From CAYPOY01 sp964412395 (GTDB lineage: Bacteria > Chloroflexota > Anaerolineae > B4-G1): a stretch of DNA of 22,410 nt. Where the stretch lies: assembly GCA_964412395.1 (NCBI GenBank), contig CAYPOY010000051.1, forward strand, positions 1 through 22,410, in the 5' to 3' direction. Positions 7,496 through 15,408 of this stretch are shown piece by piece (positions within the stretch are counted from its first letter, which is position 1; each line of letters opens with the position of its first letter). Position numbers and translations under genes: made by a program. Under the pieces are notes generated by a model, which was not told where the DNA came from, searched no databases, and saw only the letters and a list, made by a program, of their open reading frames with translations.

Positions 7496-7693
7496 TCAGG
7501 CCGGGCGGTCGCCCAGGCGAAACAAGACGCAGCCCACGGCAATGGCTGCGCTTCCGAGACCGATCCCTATTCGCTGCAACGGGCCAAATCCACCCCACTT
7601 GCCAGCACCGATGAAGTCCACTATCGTAACGCCGAGGGCGACGAGCACGCCGAGGGCAATGACGATGACGCCGAGTTGTCGCTTGGTGACCAT
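7496..7693 (-). CDS. small two-helix membrane protein
   Basis: 65 residues with two hydrophobic helices (VIVIALGVLVALGVTIVDFI and an IGIGLGSAAIAVGCVLF helix) separated by a Gly-rich turn. I recognise no catalytic motif. Small hypothetical membrane proteins of this layout are frequent in Chloroflexota. The start at 7693 is supported by the promoter: TATAAT ends only 9 bases before the ATG, so the longer in-frame extension to 7777 would lie upstream of transcription. First gene of the operon leading into the GT39-like gene 41 bases downstream. Confidence 0.65.
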   Translation of the reverse strand: MVTKRQLGVIVIALGVLVALGVTIVDFIGAGKWGGFGPLQRIGIGLGSAAIAVGCVLFRLGDRPA

Positions 7694-7702
7694 GGCGCGC
7701 AC

Positions 7703-7730
7703 ATTATAGCACAGTGATGGGAGGGTGCAA
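7703..7730 (-). promoter_or_regulatory. promoter of the glycosyltransferase operon, near-leaderless
   Basis: Minus-strand TTGCAC (7730-7725) and TATAAT (7708-7703) are separated by 16 bases. The ATG at 7693 follows after 9 bases, so transcription would begin about 2-3 bases before the start codon and leave no room for a Shine-Dalgarno site. Confidence 0.75.
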
Positions 7731-7755
7731 CCCTCTGACATGGGTGTGCGTATTG

Positions 7756-7797
7756 GGAAATAGAAAATAGGGGGCAAGATGCAAGATGGAGGTGGAA
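7756..7797. repeat. heptamer tandem array (6 units) before the small + strand gene
   Basis: Period-7 degenerate units of the AGATGCA / AGATGGA type run through 42 bp. The last units supply the GGAGG that serves as ribosome site of the gene starting at 7803. The units are more divergent than in the other arrays. Confidence 0.5.
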
Positions 7798-7802
7798 TTG
7801 TA

Positions 7803-8069
7803 ATGCACGAACGAGACCCCTTTGTGGCATTGTCGTTAGAGGTCGTAGGCGGGTTCTTCGGGTTCCTGGGTATCGGCTGGATCTATGCTAGCCGGCCAGC
7901 GATGGGTATCCTGCTGCTGATCGGTTACTGGCTACTGAATTGGATCATCGGTCTGACACTGACCATCGGCACTCTGGGTGCCTGATGTTGCATCTGGCCA
8001 GCACAGAATCTGGTCTTCGGCGCGCTCTCGGGCTACCTGGCCTACCGCTGGTTGGAGCAGCCCTCGTAA
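7803..8069 (+). pseudogene. small TM2-like membrane protein interrupted by in-frame TGA
   Basis: Reading from ATG 7803 (GGAGG about 10 bases upstream) gives 60 residues with two hydrophobic helices (VVGGFFGFLGIGWIYASRP and MGILLLIGYWLLNWIIGLTL) before TGA at 7983-7985. The same frame then continues plausibly as CCIWPAQNLVFGALSGYLAY to TAA at 8067-8069, adding a third helix and a charged tail. The G-G-x-G-I-G-W-I-Y-A-S-R-P layout resembles TM2-domain-type small membrane proteins. Most likely a full gene of 88 codons with a nonsense mutation (for example TGG or GGA to TGA); the 60-residue product could still be made. It ends 2 bases before the convergent FGE-like gene stop. Confidence 0.6.
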
Positions 8070-8071
8070 CC

Positions 8072-8881
8072 CTAGTGCGGTTCATTCTCCTCATGCGACA
8101 CGACTTTTTCGGCTGACACAGCACAGCGAAAGCCAACGTTGTTGAAAAACAGAAAGTCCCCATCAAGGCGGGCAGTGCAACGTGCTCGGTCCAGGTCGTT
8201 CCGCCACGAGCCACCACGCAGGACGCGCCAGCCATCAGCCTCCTGGCTCTCCCGTCCGTCATTGGTGTCGTAGGGATAGGGGCGGAACAGGCTGATAGTC
8301 CATTCCCACACATTGCCCACCATATCCCCAACTCCATCTGGACTGTCGCCGTCTGGAGAGTATTGACCTACGGGGGTGGTGCTCCTGGCGTTACTTTCTC
8401 TGGTGTTGCAGCGGCCCTCGACGAACTCGTCTCCCCATGGCCAGCGACGCCCATCGGTGGAACGTGCGGCCCGTTCCCATTCCGCCTCCGTGGGCAACCG
8501 CTTGCCAGCCCAGGCAGCGTATGCCCGCGCGTCTTCCCAACTGACAAGCACCACCGGATGTTTCTCCTTGCCCTCCGGCGGCGTTCGCTTCTCTGGATCC
8601 CAATTGTAGTCGTATGGCTCGGCCCATTCCACGCTGTAGCAGGGCACCGAATGTCCAGTGGCATCCACGAAGCGATTGTACTCCTCATTGGTCACGGGGT
8701 AGCGGTCCAAGTAGAAGGCATCCACATAGACTGTGTGGGCAGGGCTCTCATTGTCCCGGCCCTCGTCGCTCCCCATCAGAAAGTTCCCAGCCGGGATATA
8801 GACCATCTCCTTGCCATCCTTCTCCCAGGTGATAATTTTGGTTAACACTTCGTCTTTTATTTCCTCGTTCTTTTTGGGCAT
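8072..8881 (-). CDS. formylglycine-generating-enzyme-like (SUMF1/FGE-sulfatase domain) protein
   Basis: 269 residues, almost all one FGE-sulfatase domain: MVYIPAGNFLMGS (26-38), VSWEDARAYAAWAGKRLPTE (113-132), AEWERAAR (133-140), WPWGDEF (147-153), DMVGNVWEW (186-194), RGGSW (222-226) and NVGFRC (248-253). True FGE enzymes oxidise a sulfatase cysteine using two Cys that bind copper. Here the second is present (RARC, C235), but the position five residues earlier is Leu230, so formylglycine synthesis is doubtful. Many such domains in bacteria have other roles (for example EgtB- or kinase-associated). No signal peptide. ATG at 8881 has GAGG 7 bases upstream; an ATG at 8941 is a weaker alternative. 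It follows the FHA gene on the same strand, but a hairpin lies between them. Confidence 0.9.
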   Translation of the reverse strand: MPKKNEEIKDEVLTKIITWEKDGKEMVYIPAGNFLMGSDEGRDNESPAHTVYVDAFYLDRYPVTNEEYNRFVDATGHSVPCYSVEWAEPYDYNWDPEKRTPPEGKEKHPVVLVSWEDARAYAAWAGKRLPTEAEWERAARSTDGRRWPWGDEFVEGRCNTRESNARSTTPVGQYSPDGDSPDGVGDMVGNVWEWTISLFRPYPYDTNDGRESQEADGWRVLRGGSWRNDLDRARCTARLDGDFLFFNNVGFRCAVSAEKVVSHEENEPH

Positions 8882-8952
8882 CGTTAACCTCGCTTTAGGG
8901 TCCCGCACAGCGTTTCTCGGATGGGTGTGTTTCATTTCCAAAAAGTCGCTGG

Positions 8953-8996
8953 GGCCGGTCTCCGACAGTGTCCCCTGGCTCGGTCAGAGACCGGCC
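8953..8996. terminator. hairpin between FHA gene and FGE-like gene (same repeat family as 3808-3855)
   Basis: GGCCGGTCTCCGAC (8953-8966) pairs with GTCAGAGACCGGCC (8983-8996) with one mismatch around a 16-base loop. The right arm shares CTCGGTCAGAGACC with the hairpin at 3837-3855. Short T runs follow a few bases beyond the stem on both strands, so it may work as an imperfect terminator for the FHA gene. Terminator function is inferred. Confidence 0.5.
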
Positions 8997-9018
8997 AGAG
9001 CATTTTTCGGATAGGCTC

Positions 9019-10089
9019 TTAGCTGGAGCATCCGTTGTCAGGCTGAAGTTCTATATCATAAGCCAGGACGCACCCTCCCAGCCAGAGGTGATCGCCCGGG
9101 CTCAGCAGGCGAATCCCGCCGAGCCTGATGCGCACGCCGTTGATTTTGGTGCCGCTAGCGCTGCCCAAGTCCTCCACGTAGTGGCTGCCGCTGCGGGCGA
9201 TGATCTTGACGTGACGGCGAGCAATGACCTGGGCAGCGTCTCCCACTTTACTCAAGTCAATATCAGGGATGAAGCCTACCATGCGATCGCTCCGACCGAT
9301 GACCATTTCGCCCCATGCGGGCAGGGGAAACTGGTGGCCGGTGAACGCAACCCACAGGTAAGCCTGGGGCGGCGCGGCATAGGGCGAGATTTGCATCTCT
9401 GGAATGGGGATATAGACGAATTCACAGTATCCCAGAGCGACCCGGTCGCCTGGCCGTAGATATACCTTCTGGCCGATGGCAAGCTTTTTCCCGTTGACCC
9501 TGGTGCCGTTGGTACTGCCCAGGTCCTCAATTTCGTGCCGGCCGTCGCAACCGACAATGCGGGCGTGGCGGCGGGAGATGACGCGGTTTTCCCTGTCATC
9601 ATAGCTCAAGTCCACGTCAGGGGCCACATTGGTCATCGGGTCGAAGCGGCCCAACACAATCTCGCCGCGTGTCGGCAAGGCGATTCGGTGTTGGCCGTTC
9701 TGCGGAGCAAGGCAGTAGCGGGGGGGAGCTGTTTCTTCTCTTTCCTCCTCGGTCCCCCCCATCCGGGCAGGAGCCGGTTTTCTGGTCGGTTCGCGGGCGA
9801 CCACGGGCATTGCCGGGGAGGGAGGTGGGACAACTTCTTCGATCGCCTCAGCAGATCTGGCTTCACCCTGTAAGCGTCGTCTCAAGAGAGTCGGACGGGG
9901 CGCCTTCGCGTCCTGCATTGCCTGAAGGAGAAGCTGACAGTTCATCTGTAGCCTCCCCCACATCTCTTTGGTGTCCGTCCCCGCCTCGAAGGCACGACGC
10001 ATCATCAGCTTGACGCTGGGGGACTGATTGCACTCCTGGATGCAACGTTCACGTATCGCTTTAGGGCAGTCTCGGCAGTGGAACTTCAA
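9019..10089 (-). CDS. two-FHA-domain protein with N-terminal cysteine cluster
   Basis: 356 residues. The N-terminus has C5, C8, C16 and C20 (CRDCPKAIRERCIQEC), a possible metal-binding knuckle, followed by a helical segment to about 60 and a Pro/Glu-rich linker. FHA-1 has GR (147-148), SRRH (172-175) and GSTNGTRVNG (191-200), all the residues needed to bind phosphothreonine peptides. FHA-2 has GR (265-266), ARRH (290-293) and GSASGTKING (309-318); loss of the Ser and of the first NG pair suggests weak or altered binding. The start is TTG (10089) with GGGGAGG 6 bases upstream. Cytoplasmic. A role in Ser/Thr kinase signalling is likely from the family, but no kinase is in the window. The FGE-like gene follows downstream. 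Confidence 0.9.
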   Translation of the reverse strand: MKFHCRDCPKAIRERCIQECNQSPSVKLMMRRAFEAGTDTKEMWGRLQMNCQLLLQAMQDAKAPRPTLLRRRLQGEARSAEAIEEVVPPPSPAMPVVAREPTRKPAPARMGGTEEEREETAPPRYCLAPQNGQHRIALPTRGEIVLGRFDPMTNVAPDVDLSYDDRENRVISRRHARIVGCDGRHEIEDLGSTNGTRVNGKKLAIGQKVYLRPGDRVALGYCEFVYIPIPEMQISPYAAPPQAYLWVAFTGHQFPLPAWGEMVIGRSDRMVGFIPDIDLSKVGDAAQVIARRHVKIIARSGSHYVEDLGSASGTKINGVRIRLGGIRLLSPGDHLWLGGCVLAYDIELQPDNGCSS

Positions 10090-10315
10090 AGGCTGCCTCC
10101 CCAGTCTGGAACGTCAGCGAGCGGGGGGGAAGCGTTCGCCCCGCTCCTCCAGGATAAGAGCCCATTCGAAAACCAGTGGGCCGGCCTCTCACACCGAGAG
10201 TTCACGACAAAGCCTGTTTTCGGCAGTGCTAGAACCGCCTCTGGGAGGAGAGGTTCTGAGTCAGTCACTGTCCCCCAGGGAAAAGCCATGTCTATAGCCC
10301 GCATATCTGATCATC
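10090..10315 (-). other. long, possibly structured leader of the FHA gene
   Basis: About 220 bases separate the likely promoter (10316-10321) from the TTG start, with no convincing gene on either strand. Inverted repeats are visible: CGAAAAC (10167-10173) with GTTTTCG (10215-10221) enclosing CTCTC/GAGAG, and AGAACC (10231-10236) with GGTTCT (10252-10257). They could form a structured leader RNA. I cannot assign it to a known riboswitch class. Confidence 0.3.
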
Positions 10316-10324
10316 ATTATACCA
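10316..10324 (-). promoter_or_regulatory. extended -10 promoter of the FHA gene
   Basis: Minus-strand TGGTATAAT (10324-10316) is an extended -10. No good -35 stands at 16-18 bases. It faces away from the moaD-like promoter about 110 bases further right. Confidence 0.5.
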
Positions 10325-10426
10325 TAAAACGGCAGGTTGTGCGACAGCTCTCGAGCGAGCGCTACGCACCGATGGACAGGATGAGGAAAAGGCCACGATA
10401 GAGAATTCGTTTTTGAATGTGCAATG

Positions 10427-10435
10427 TGGTATAAT
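10427..10435 (+). promoter_or_regulatory. extended -10 promoter of the moaD-like gene
   Basis: TGGTATAAT (10427-10435) is an extended -10; the -35 region around 10406-10412 (TTCGTT) is weak. The start codon of the moaD-like gene is 35 bases downstream, with no strong ribosome site. Confidence 0.6.
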
Positions 10436-10469
10436 ACATCATATTGGCTCCTTGTTGGTTGTGATATAG

Positions 10470-10712
10470 ATGATCACCGTCCACACCAAACTGTTCGCCA
10501 CCCTCCGTCGCCACTACCCCCACCTGGGGATCGGCGAATCGATGCCGGTGGAACTGCCGGAAGGCGCGACGGTAGGCCAACTGTTAAACCACCTGCGGCT
10601 CCCCGCCGATCAGGTGAAGATTGTCTTCGTCAACAGCATTGTGCGGAGAGAGGAATACGCGCTCAACGACGGGGACGAGGTGGGCGTCTTCCCGCCGGTG
10701 GGCGGGGGGTAG
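10470..10712 (+). CDS. MoaD/ThiS family ubiquitin-like sulfur carrier
   Basis: 80 residues with the beta-grasp pattern: MITVHTKLFATLR, VELPEGATVGQLLNHL, IVFVNSIVRREEYALNDGDEVGVFPPVGGG. The C-terminal Gly-Gly is the site that is adenylated and thiocarboxylated in MoaD/ThiS proteins, which donate sulfur in molybdopterin, thiamine or related syntheses. YALNDGDEVGVFPPVGGG is closer to MoaD than ThiS. No moaE, moeB or thi gene is adjacent, so the pathway is unknown. Probably single gene from the extended -10 promoter at 10427. A fragment of an alpha/beta hydrolase gene follows 25 bases after its stop. Confidence 0.88.
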   Translation: MITVHTKLFATLRRHYPHLGIGESMPVELPEGATVGQLLNHLRLPADQVKIVFVNSIVRREEYALNDGDEVGVFPPVGGG

Positions 10713-10737
10713 CACCGTACCTGCCAGTACCTGGCGC

Positions 10738-10890
10738 GTGACATTCACCGCCGCTGACGACGGCCCGCTGCTGGAGGGCGTCCTGCACCTGCCTGCCGAC
10801 CCTGGCCCCTTCCCTGCCACCGTCGTCTGCCACCCCCACCCGCTGGCAGGCGGCACGACGGACAACAACGTCGTCCTTCAACGCTGTGCC
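10738..10890 (+). pseudogene. 5' fragment of an alpha/beta hydrolase gene
   Basis: Reading from GTG 10738 gives VTFTAADDGPLLEGVLHLPA and then FPATVVCHPHPLAGGTTDNN followed by VVLQ. The CHPHPxxGG-TxDNNVV motif marks the N-terminal part of a cytoplasmic alpha/beta hydrolase family (the COG2945/dienelactone-hydrolase-like group). The homology stops at about 10881-10890, before any nucleophile elbow (GxSxG), and the downstream frame turns into an opposite-strand gene remnant. Non-functional fragment. How it was cut is not visible. Confidence 0.6.
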
Positions 10891-10971
10891 GCCTTTCAGG
10901 GCCAACGCTGCACCAAGAGCCGGATGACGGGCCAGGCCGATGAGCGCCCAGGTGAGAACGGGGCTGCTATT
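10876..10971 (-). pseudogene. fragment of an AbiEii/AbiGii-type nucleotidyltransferase
   Basis: The minus strand reads VLTWALIGLARHPALGAALA followed by LKGGTALK. The (L/F)KGGTALR/K motif after a helical LARHP segment is the hallmark start of the nucleotidyltransferase fold in AbiEii/AbiGii toxin-family proteins. The fragment ends at the junction with the hydrolase remnant, right after the motif, so the catalytic acidic residues are missing. A frameshift or break separates it from the reading frame just upstream (10967-11190). Only about 32 residues support this, so the family call is moderate. Confidence 0.45.
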
Positions 10972-11190
10972 GTAGCTCCTGGGCCAGGGCGGAGTGCATC
11001 GCCCGGCGCAGTTTCGCGGGGTCAACGCTCTCTGGGTCAATTCCGGCCGGCGGTGCGGGAGGCTCACTGGGTGCTGGAGCAGGAGGGGTTGGCGCGGCCG
11101 GTGGTTTGATGCTGATGGTGATGGCGAAGTTCAGTTCGATCTCGCCTTTGAACAACGGGTGCTGAGGCTTGTGCTGAGGGACCTGCCCCC
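10967..11190 (-). other. Pro/Ala-rich open frame, possible gene remnant
   Basis: The minus strand reads KGEIELNFAITISIK, then a run of Pro/Ala/Ser (about 20 residues), then GIDPESVDPAKLRRAMHSAL ending in AQELQ and TAG. The composition looks like real protein sequence, not a shadow frame, but no usable start codon is seen before the promoter of the + strand gene at 11202. It may be the upstream part of the same decayed gene as 10876-10971, one frame apart. No function can be assigned. Confidence 0.3.
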
Positions 11191-11201
11191 GGCTTCTGGA
11201 G

Positions 11202-11229
11202 TTGACGAAGTGACCGTGTAAGGTATACT
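11202..11229 (+). promoter_or_regulatory. sigma70-type promoter of the PEP/pyruvate-binding gene
   Basis: TTGACG (11202-11207) and TATACT (11224-11229) are separated by 16 bases. The start near 11236 gives a leader of about 25 bases with GGAGGAG at 11248-11254. Confidence 0.75.
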
Positions 11230-11260
11230 TGGGGCAGGAACAACCCCGGAGGAGCGGATG

Positions 11261-13600
11261 ATGCGTCAGAATCTGGAACGAATTCCGAAGGTGCTGGAAA
11301 TCTACCTGCAGATTTCCCAGTACCCGATCCTGGGCCGCCGTATTCGGGAGCGGATGCGCCAGGAACTCTTCGCCCGTGGCGTCATCACCCCGGAACAATT
11401 CGAGCAGGAGGTGAAAGAGAAGGCCATCCTCTCCCAGCGGCGGGAAGGGCTTTTGGATCCCTTCGGCCAGGAGCCAGCGGAGGTGTGGCAGGAGCGATGG
11501 ACGCAGATTCAGGATCACTTGACCGACTTCTACTTCGCCTATAATCTGCCGCCCGCGCTCTTCGAAGAGATTATGCACACTGTTCTGGCCGAGCGAGCGC
11601 TCGATCAGGAAGCTGCCCTGCCCTTCAACCCGGAGCTGGCTCCTCAGTCCATCCTGCTTGCCCAGGCGAAGGAATACACGGCCCTTCCCCATCAGCAACG
11701 CAGGCAGGTCCGTCACCACCTGGCAGAGATCACTGTCGTGTTGATCAAAGGGATGATTAGCGACCAGATGGATTTCGTGGGGTTGGCCAAGGAGTTCCTC
11801 GATGCTGCGGATTTTGAGATGATTAACGAGCGCCGCATCGGCGAGGGCAAGATCGGTGGCAAAGCAGCAGGGATGATGCTGGCCTGGAAGATTCTCCAAC
11901 AGGAGGACCCAGCCGACGAGATAGATCTGCGCGGGTGCGTCGTCATCCCCGATTCCTATTTCATAGGTGCCGACGTTTTCTATGCCTTTCATGCCATCAA
12001 CGGGCTGGAGGAGTTCATCAACCAGAAGTACAAGACGCAGGAGGAGATTGAGGCCGATTATCCTCGTATCCAGGAAATCTACGCCGGTGGGCGATTTCCC
12101 GAAGATGTGAAGAGCATGCTGCGGACGTTGCTGGCCGAGGTAGGGAATACTCCACTCATTGTGCGCTCCTCCAGCCTTCTGGAGGATAACTTCGGGTTCT
12201 CCTTCGCCGGCAAATACGATAGTTTCTTCTGCCCCAACCAGGGTACTCCGGAGGAGGACCTGGCTGCGCTGACCAACTCCATCGCCCGGGTGTACGCCAG
12301 TGTCCTGAACCCGGATGCGCTGCTGTACCGTCAACAGATGGGGCTCGTGGATTACGACGAACGTATGGCGATCCTGATCCAGAAAGTGCAAGGCCAGCGT
12401 TACCACGACTTATTCTTCCCCACGCTGGCCGGCGTGGGGTTCAGCCACAATCCGTTTCGTTGGAACCGCAAGATCCGTGCCCAGGACGGCCTGCTGCGGA
12501 TGGTGTGGGGGTTGGGCACTCGCGCCGTGGACCGGGTAGGCAACGACTACCCGCGTATGGTACCGCTCAGCCACCCGCAATTGAGGCCAGAGGCGGGAGC
12601 CCCCCAGATCCGCAAGTATTCTCAGCGGTTTGTGGACCTGATTGACCTGCGAGCCAACGAGTTCAGAACGCTGCCCGTGGCCGACGTATTGCAGCCGGAC
12701 TATCCTGGCATCCAGTTCCTGGCCTCAGTGGACAAATGGGACTACCTGCAGCCCATCTACGCGCCAGGGGCTCTGGATCAGGCCCCTCTGGTTCTGACCT
12801 TCAGTGAACTTCTGAAGTGCCAGGAATTCGTGGTGTTGACGCGAAGCGTGTTGAAGAAACTGGAGCGGCACTACGGCCGCCCGGTGGACGTCGAGTTCAC
12901 GGTGGAGGTCACCCCGGAGCGCCCACCCCACTTTATCCTGCATCTGCTCCAATGCCGCCCCCTGAGCAGCCAGGAGTGGGGCGAGAGCCTGCGCATCCCC
13001 AGCGACGTGCCGTCGGAGGACGTGATTTTCCTGGCGCGACGGTTGGTGCCTCACGGTCGCGTCAGTCGCATCCGTTACCTCGTCTACGTTGACCCGGCAC
13101 GATACAGTCGCGCGCCCAACTATGAGACCCGGTTCGAATTGGCGCGGGTGATCGGCCGGCTCAACAAGCAGTTGGAGGGTGAGTGCTTCGTCTTGATGGG
13201 GCCAGGGCGCTGGGGTACCTCGAACGTCGAACTGGGACTGAAGGTCACCTACGCCGACATTTACAACACCCGCGCTCTGATCGAGGTCGCCCAGTCGCGG
13301 GCCGACGACACGCTGGAGGTCTCCTACGGCACGCACTTCTTCCAGGACCTGGTGGAGGCACGCATCTACCCCTTGCCGCTGTACCCCAACGCACCCGACA
13401 CGGTCTTCAATCGCGCCTTCTTCGACAAAGCGGTCAATGTGCTGGGAGAGTTGCTCCCGGCCGATGTGCAGTACGCTCCCTTCGTCAAGGTGATAGACGT
13501 GCCGGCAGTGACAGGGGGGCGCTATCTGGAACTGGTGATGGATAGCGAACGGGACGAGGCGCTGGCGTATCTCAAACGCTATCCCGCTGGTGGGGAGTAA
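11261..13600 (+). CDS. PEP/pyruvate-binding domain protein (PPDK N-terminal domain), no phosphohistidine domain
   Basis: The 779-residue protein contains the ATP-grasp nucleotide-binding module of PEP synthase and pyruvate phosphate dikinase: GGKAAGMMLAWKIL (about 200-213), IVRSSSLLED and SFAGKYDSFF (about 301-324), and an IQKVQGQR stretch (about 385). The family enzymes also need a mobile phosphohistidine domain (TSH motif) and a PEP/pyruvate barrel. Neither is visible; the C-terminal third instead has GPGRWGTSNVELGLKVTYAD and an unassigned region. It may be a regulatory or differently acting kinase-like protein; the substrate is unknown. GGAGGAG lies 6 bases before ATG 11261 and only 3 before ATG 11258, so the second ATG is preferred. 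Single gene with its own promoter. Confidence 0.82.
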   Translation: MRQNLERIPKVLEIYLQISQYPILGRRIRERMRQELFARGVITPEQFEQEVKEKAILSQRREGLLDPFGQEPAEVWQERWTQIQDHLTDFYFAYNLPPALFEEIMHTVLAERALDQEAALPFNPELAPQSILLAQAKEYTALPHQQRRQVRHHLAEITVVLIKGMISDQMDFVGLAKEFLDAADFEMINERRIGEGKIGGKAAGMMLAWKILQQEDPADEIDLRGCVVIPDSYFIGADVFYAFHAINGLEEFINQKYKTQEEIEADYPRIQEIYAGGRFPEDVKSMLRTLLAEVGNTPLIVRSSSLLEDNFGFSFAGKYDSFFCPNQGTPEEDLAALTNSIARVYASVLNPDALLYRQQMGLVDYDERMAILIQKVQGQRYHDLFFPTLAGVGFSHNPFRWNRKIRAQDGLLRMVWGLGTRAVDRVGNDYPRMVPLSHPQLRPEAGAPQIRKYSQRFVDLIDLRANEFRTLPVADVLQPDYPGIQFLASVDKWDYLQPIYAPGALDQAPLVLTFSELLKCQEFVVLTRSVLKKLERHYGRPVDVEFTVEVTPERPPHFILHLLQCRPLSSQEWGESLRIPSDVPSEDVIFLARRLVPHGRVSRIRYLVYVDPARYSRAPNYETRFELARVIGRLNKQLEGECFVLMGPGRWGTSNVELGLKVTYADIYNTRALIEVAQSRADDTLEVSYGTHFFQDLVEARIYPLPLYPNAPDTVFNRAFFDKAVNVLGELLPADVQYAPFVKVIDVPAVTGGRYLELVMDSERDEALAYLKRYPAGGE

Positions 13601-13602
13601 GA

Positions 13603-13636
13603 ACCGCACTTCTTGCCTCCCGAACGGGGTGCGGTG
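13603..13636. terminator. possible convergent terminator hairpin
   Basis: ACCGCAC (13603-13609) pairs with GTGCGGT (13630-13636) around a 20-base loop containing CCTCCCGAACGGGG. A second AGACAG/CTGTCT pair follows (about 13649-13676). The 86-base region separates two convergent genes; no T-tract is present. Confidence 0.35.
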
Positions 13637-13686
13637 CGCTGTCGTCGAGACAGACCACACCCCGCTTGCTGTCTGGTACGCGAATC

Positions 13687-15102
<1,416 letters not shown>

Positions 15103-15118
15103 AGGGCTCCTTTCGGGT

Positions 15119-15340
15119 GGCAATCTGTCATTCAGCCTGAGGGTGGGGCGGAAGGGGGCAGCCATCGAGAGCACCCTGGACCTGTACTGGTGGGGCGGGA
15201 GCCAGTGGGAGCTGGAGTCCAGCAGCGTGAACGCGACGGAGGGCTGCCTCACCGCCACCCCTGACCACATGACCCTCTTCGCCATGCTTGGGGAGACGAA
15301 GCGGGTGCACCTGCCGTTAGTGACAAGAAATTTCCCGTAG
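15119..15340 (+). pseudogene. C-terminal remnant of a secreted protein (LPLVxRN tail)
   Basis: The + strand frame reads STLDLYWWGGSQWELESSS, then TEGCLTATPDHMTLFAMLGE and TKRVHLPLVTRNFP before TAG. A beta-rich repeat followed by a (V/T)TxHFT-LFAV-LGE segment and a (Y/H)LPLVxRN(Y/F)P end is a recurrent C-terminus of large secreted or surface proteins in Chloroflexota. Only about 73 residues remain and no start codon or ribosome site leads into them. The region upstream is the beginning of the oxidoreductase gene on the other strand, so the 5' part has been lost. It shows that a surface-protein gene once stood here. Confidence 0.6.
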
Positions 15341-15368
15341 CAGTGTTGCCGACCTTCTGAAAGCAGGC

Positions 15369-15403
15369 ACCCTCCTCCGGTGCAGCCTGCGCCGGGGGAG
15401 GGT
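15369..15403. terminator. GC-rich hairpin downstream of lctP
   Basis: ACCCTCCTCCGG (15369-15380) pairs with CCGGGGGAGGGT (15392-15403) with one mismatch around an 11-base loop. It lies just after the lctP stop (15409) and after the + strand remnant, so it could serve both strands. No T-tract. It also resembles the C/G-rich hairpin repeat at 4193-4255. Confidence 0.5.
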
Positions 15404-15408
15404 ACTCC

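Noticed and set aside
7455..7598. N-terminal extension of the GT39-like protein
   Set aside because: Charged, non-family residues overlapping the preceding small gene; the next ATG begins the first helix region.
7983..7985. TGA as selenocysteine or tryptophan codon in the small membrane protein
   Set aside because: No convincing SECIS hairpin directly follows (only a weak 6-bp stem), no selenoprotein motif fits, and other genes in the window use TGA as a normal stop and TGG for Trp.
11200..12406. Antisense open frame opposite the PEP/pyruvate-binding gene
   Set aside because: Shadow of the + strand gene. Only its 3' tail (10967-11190), outside that gene, has protein-like composition.
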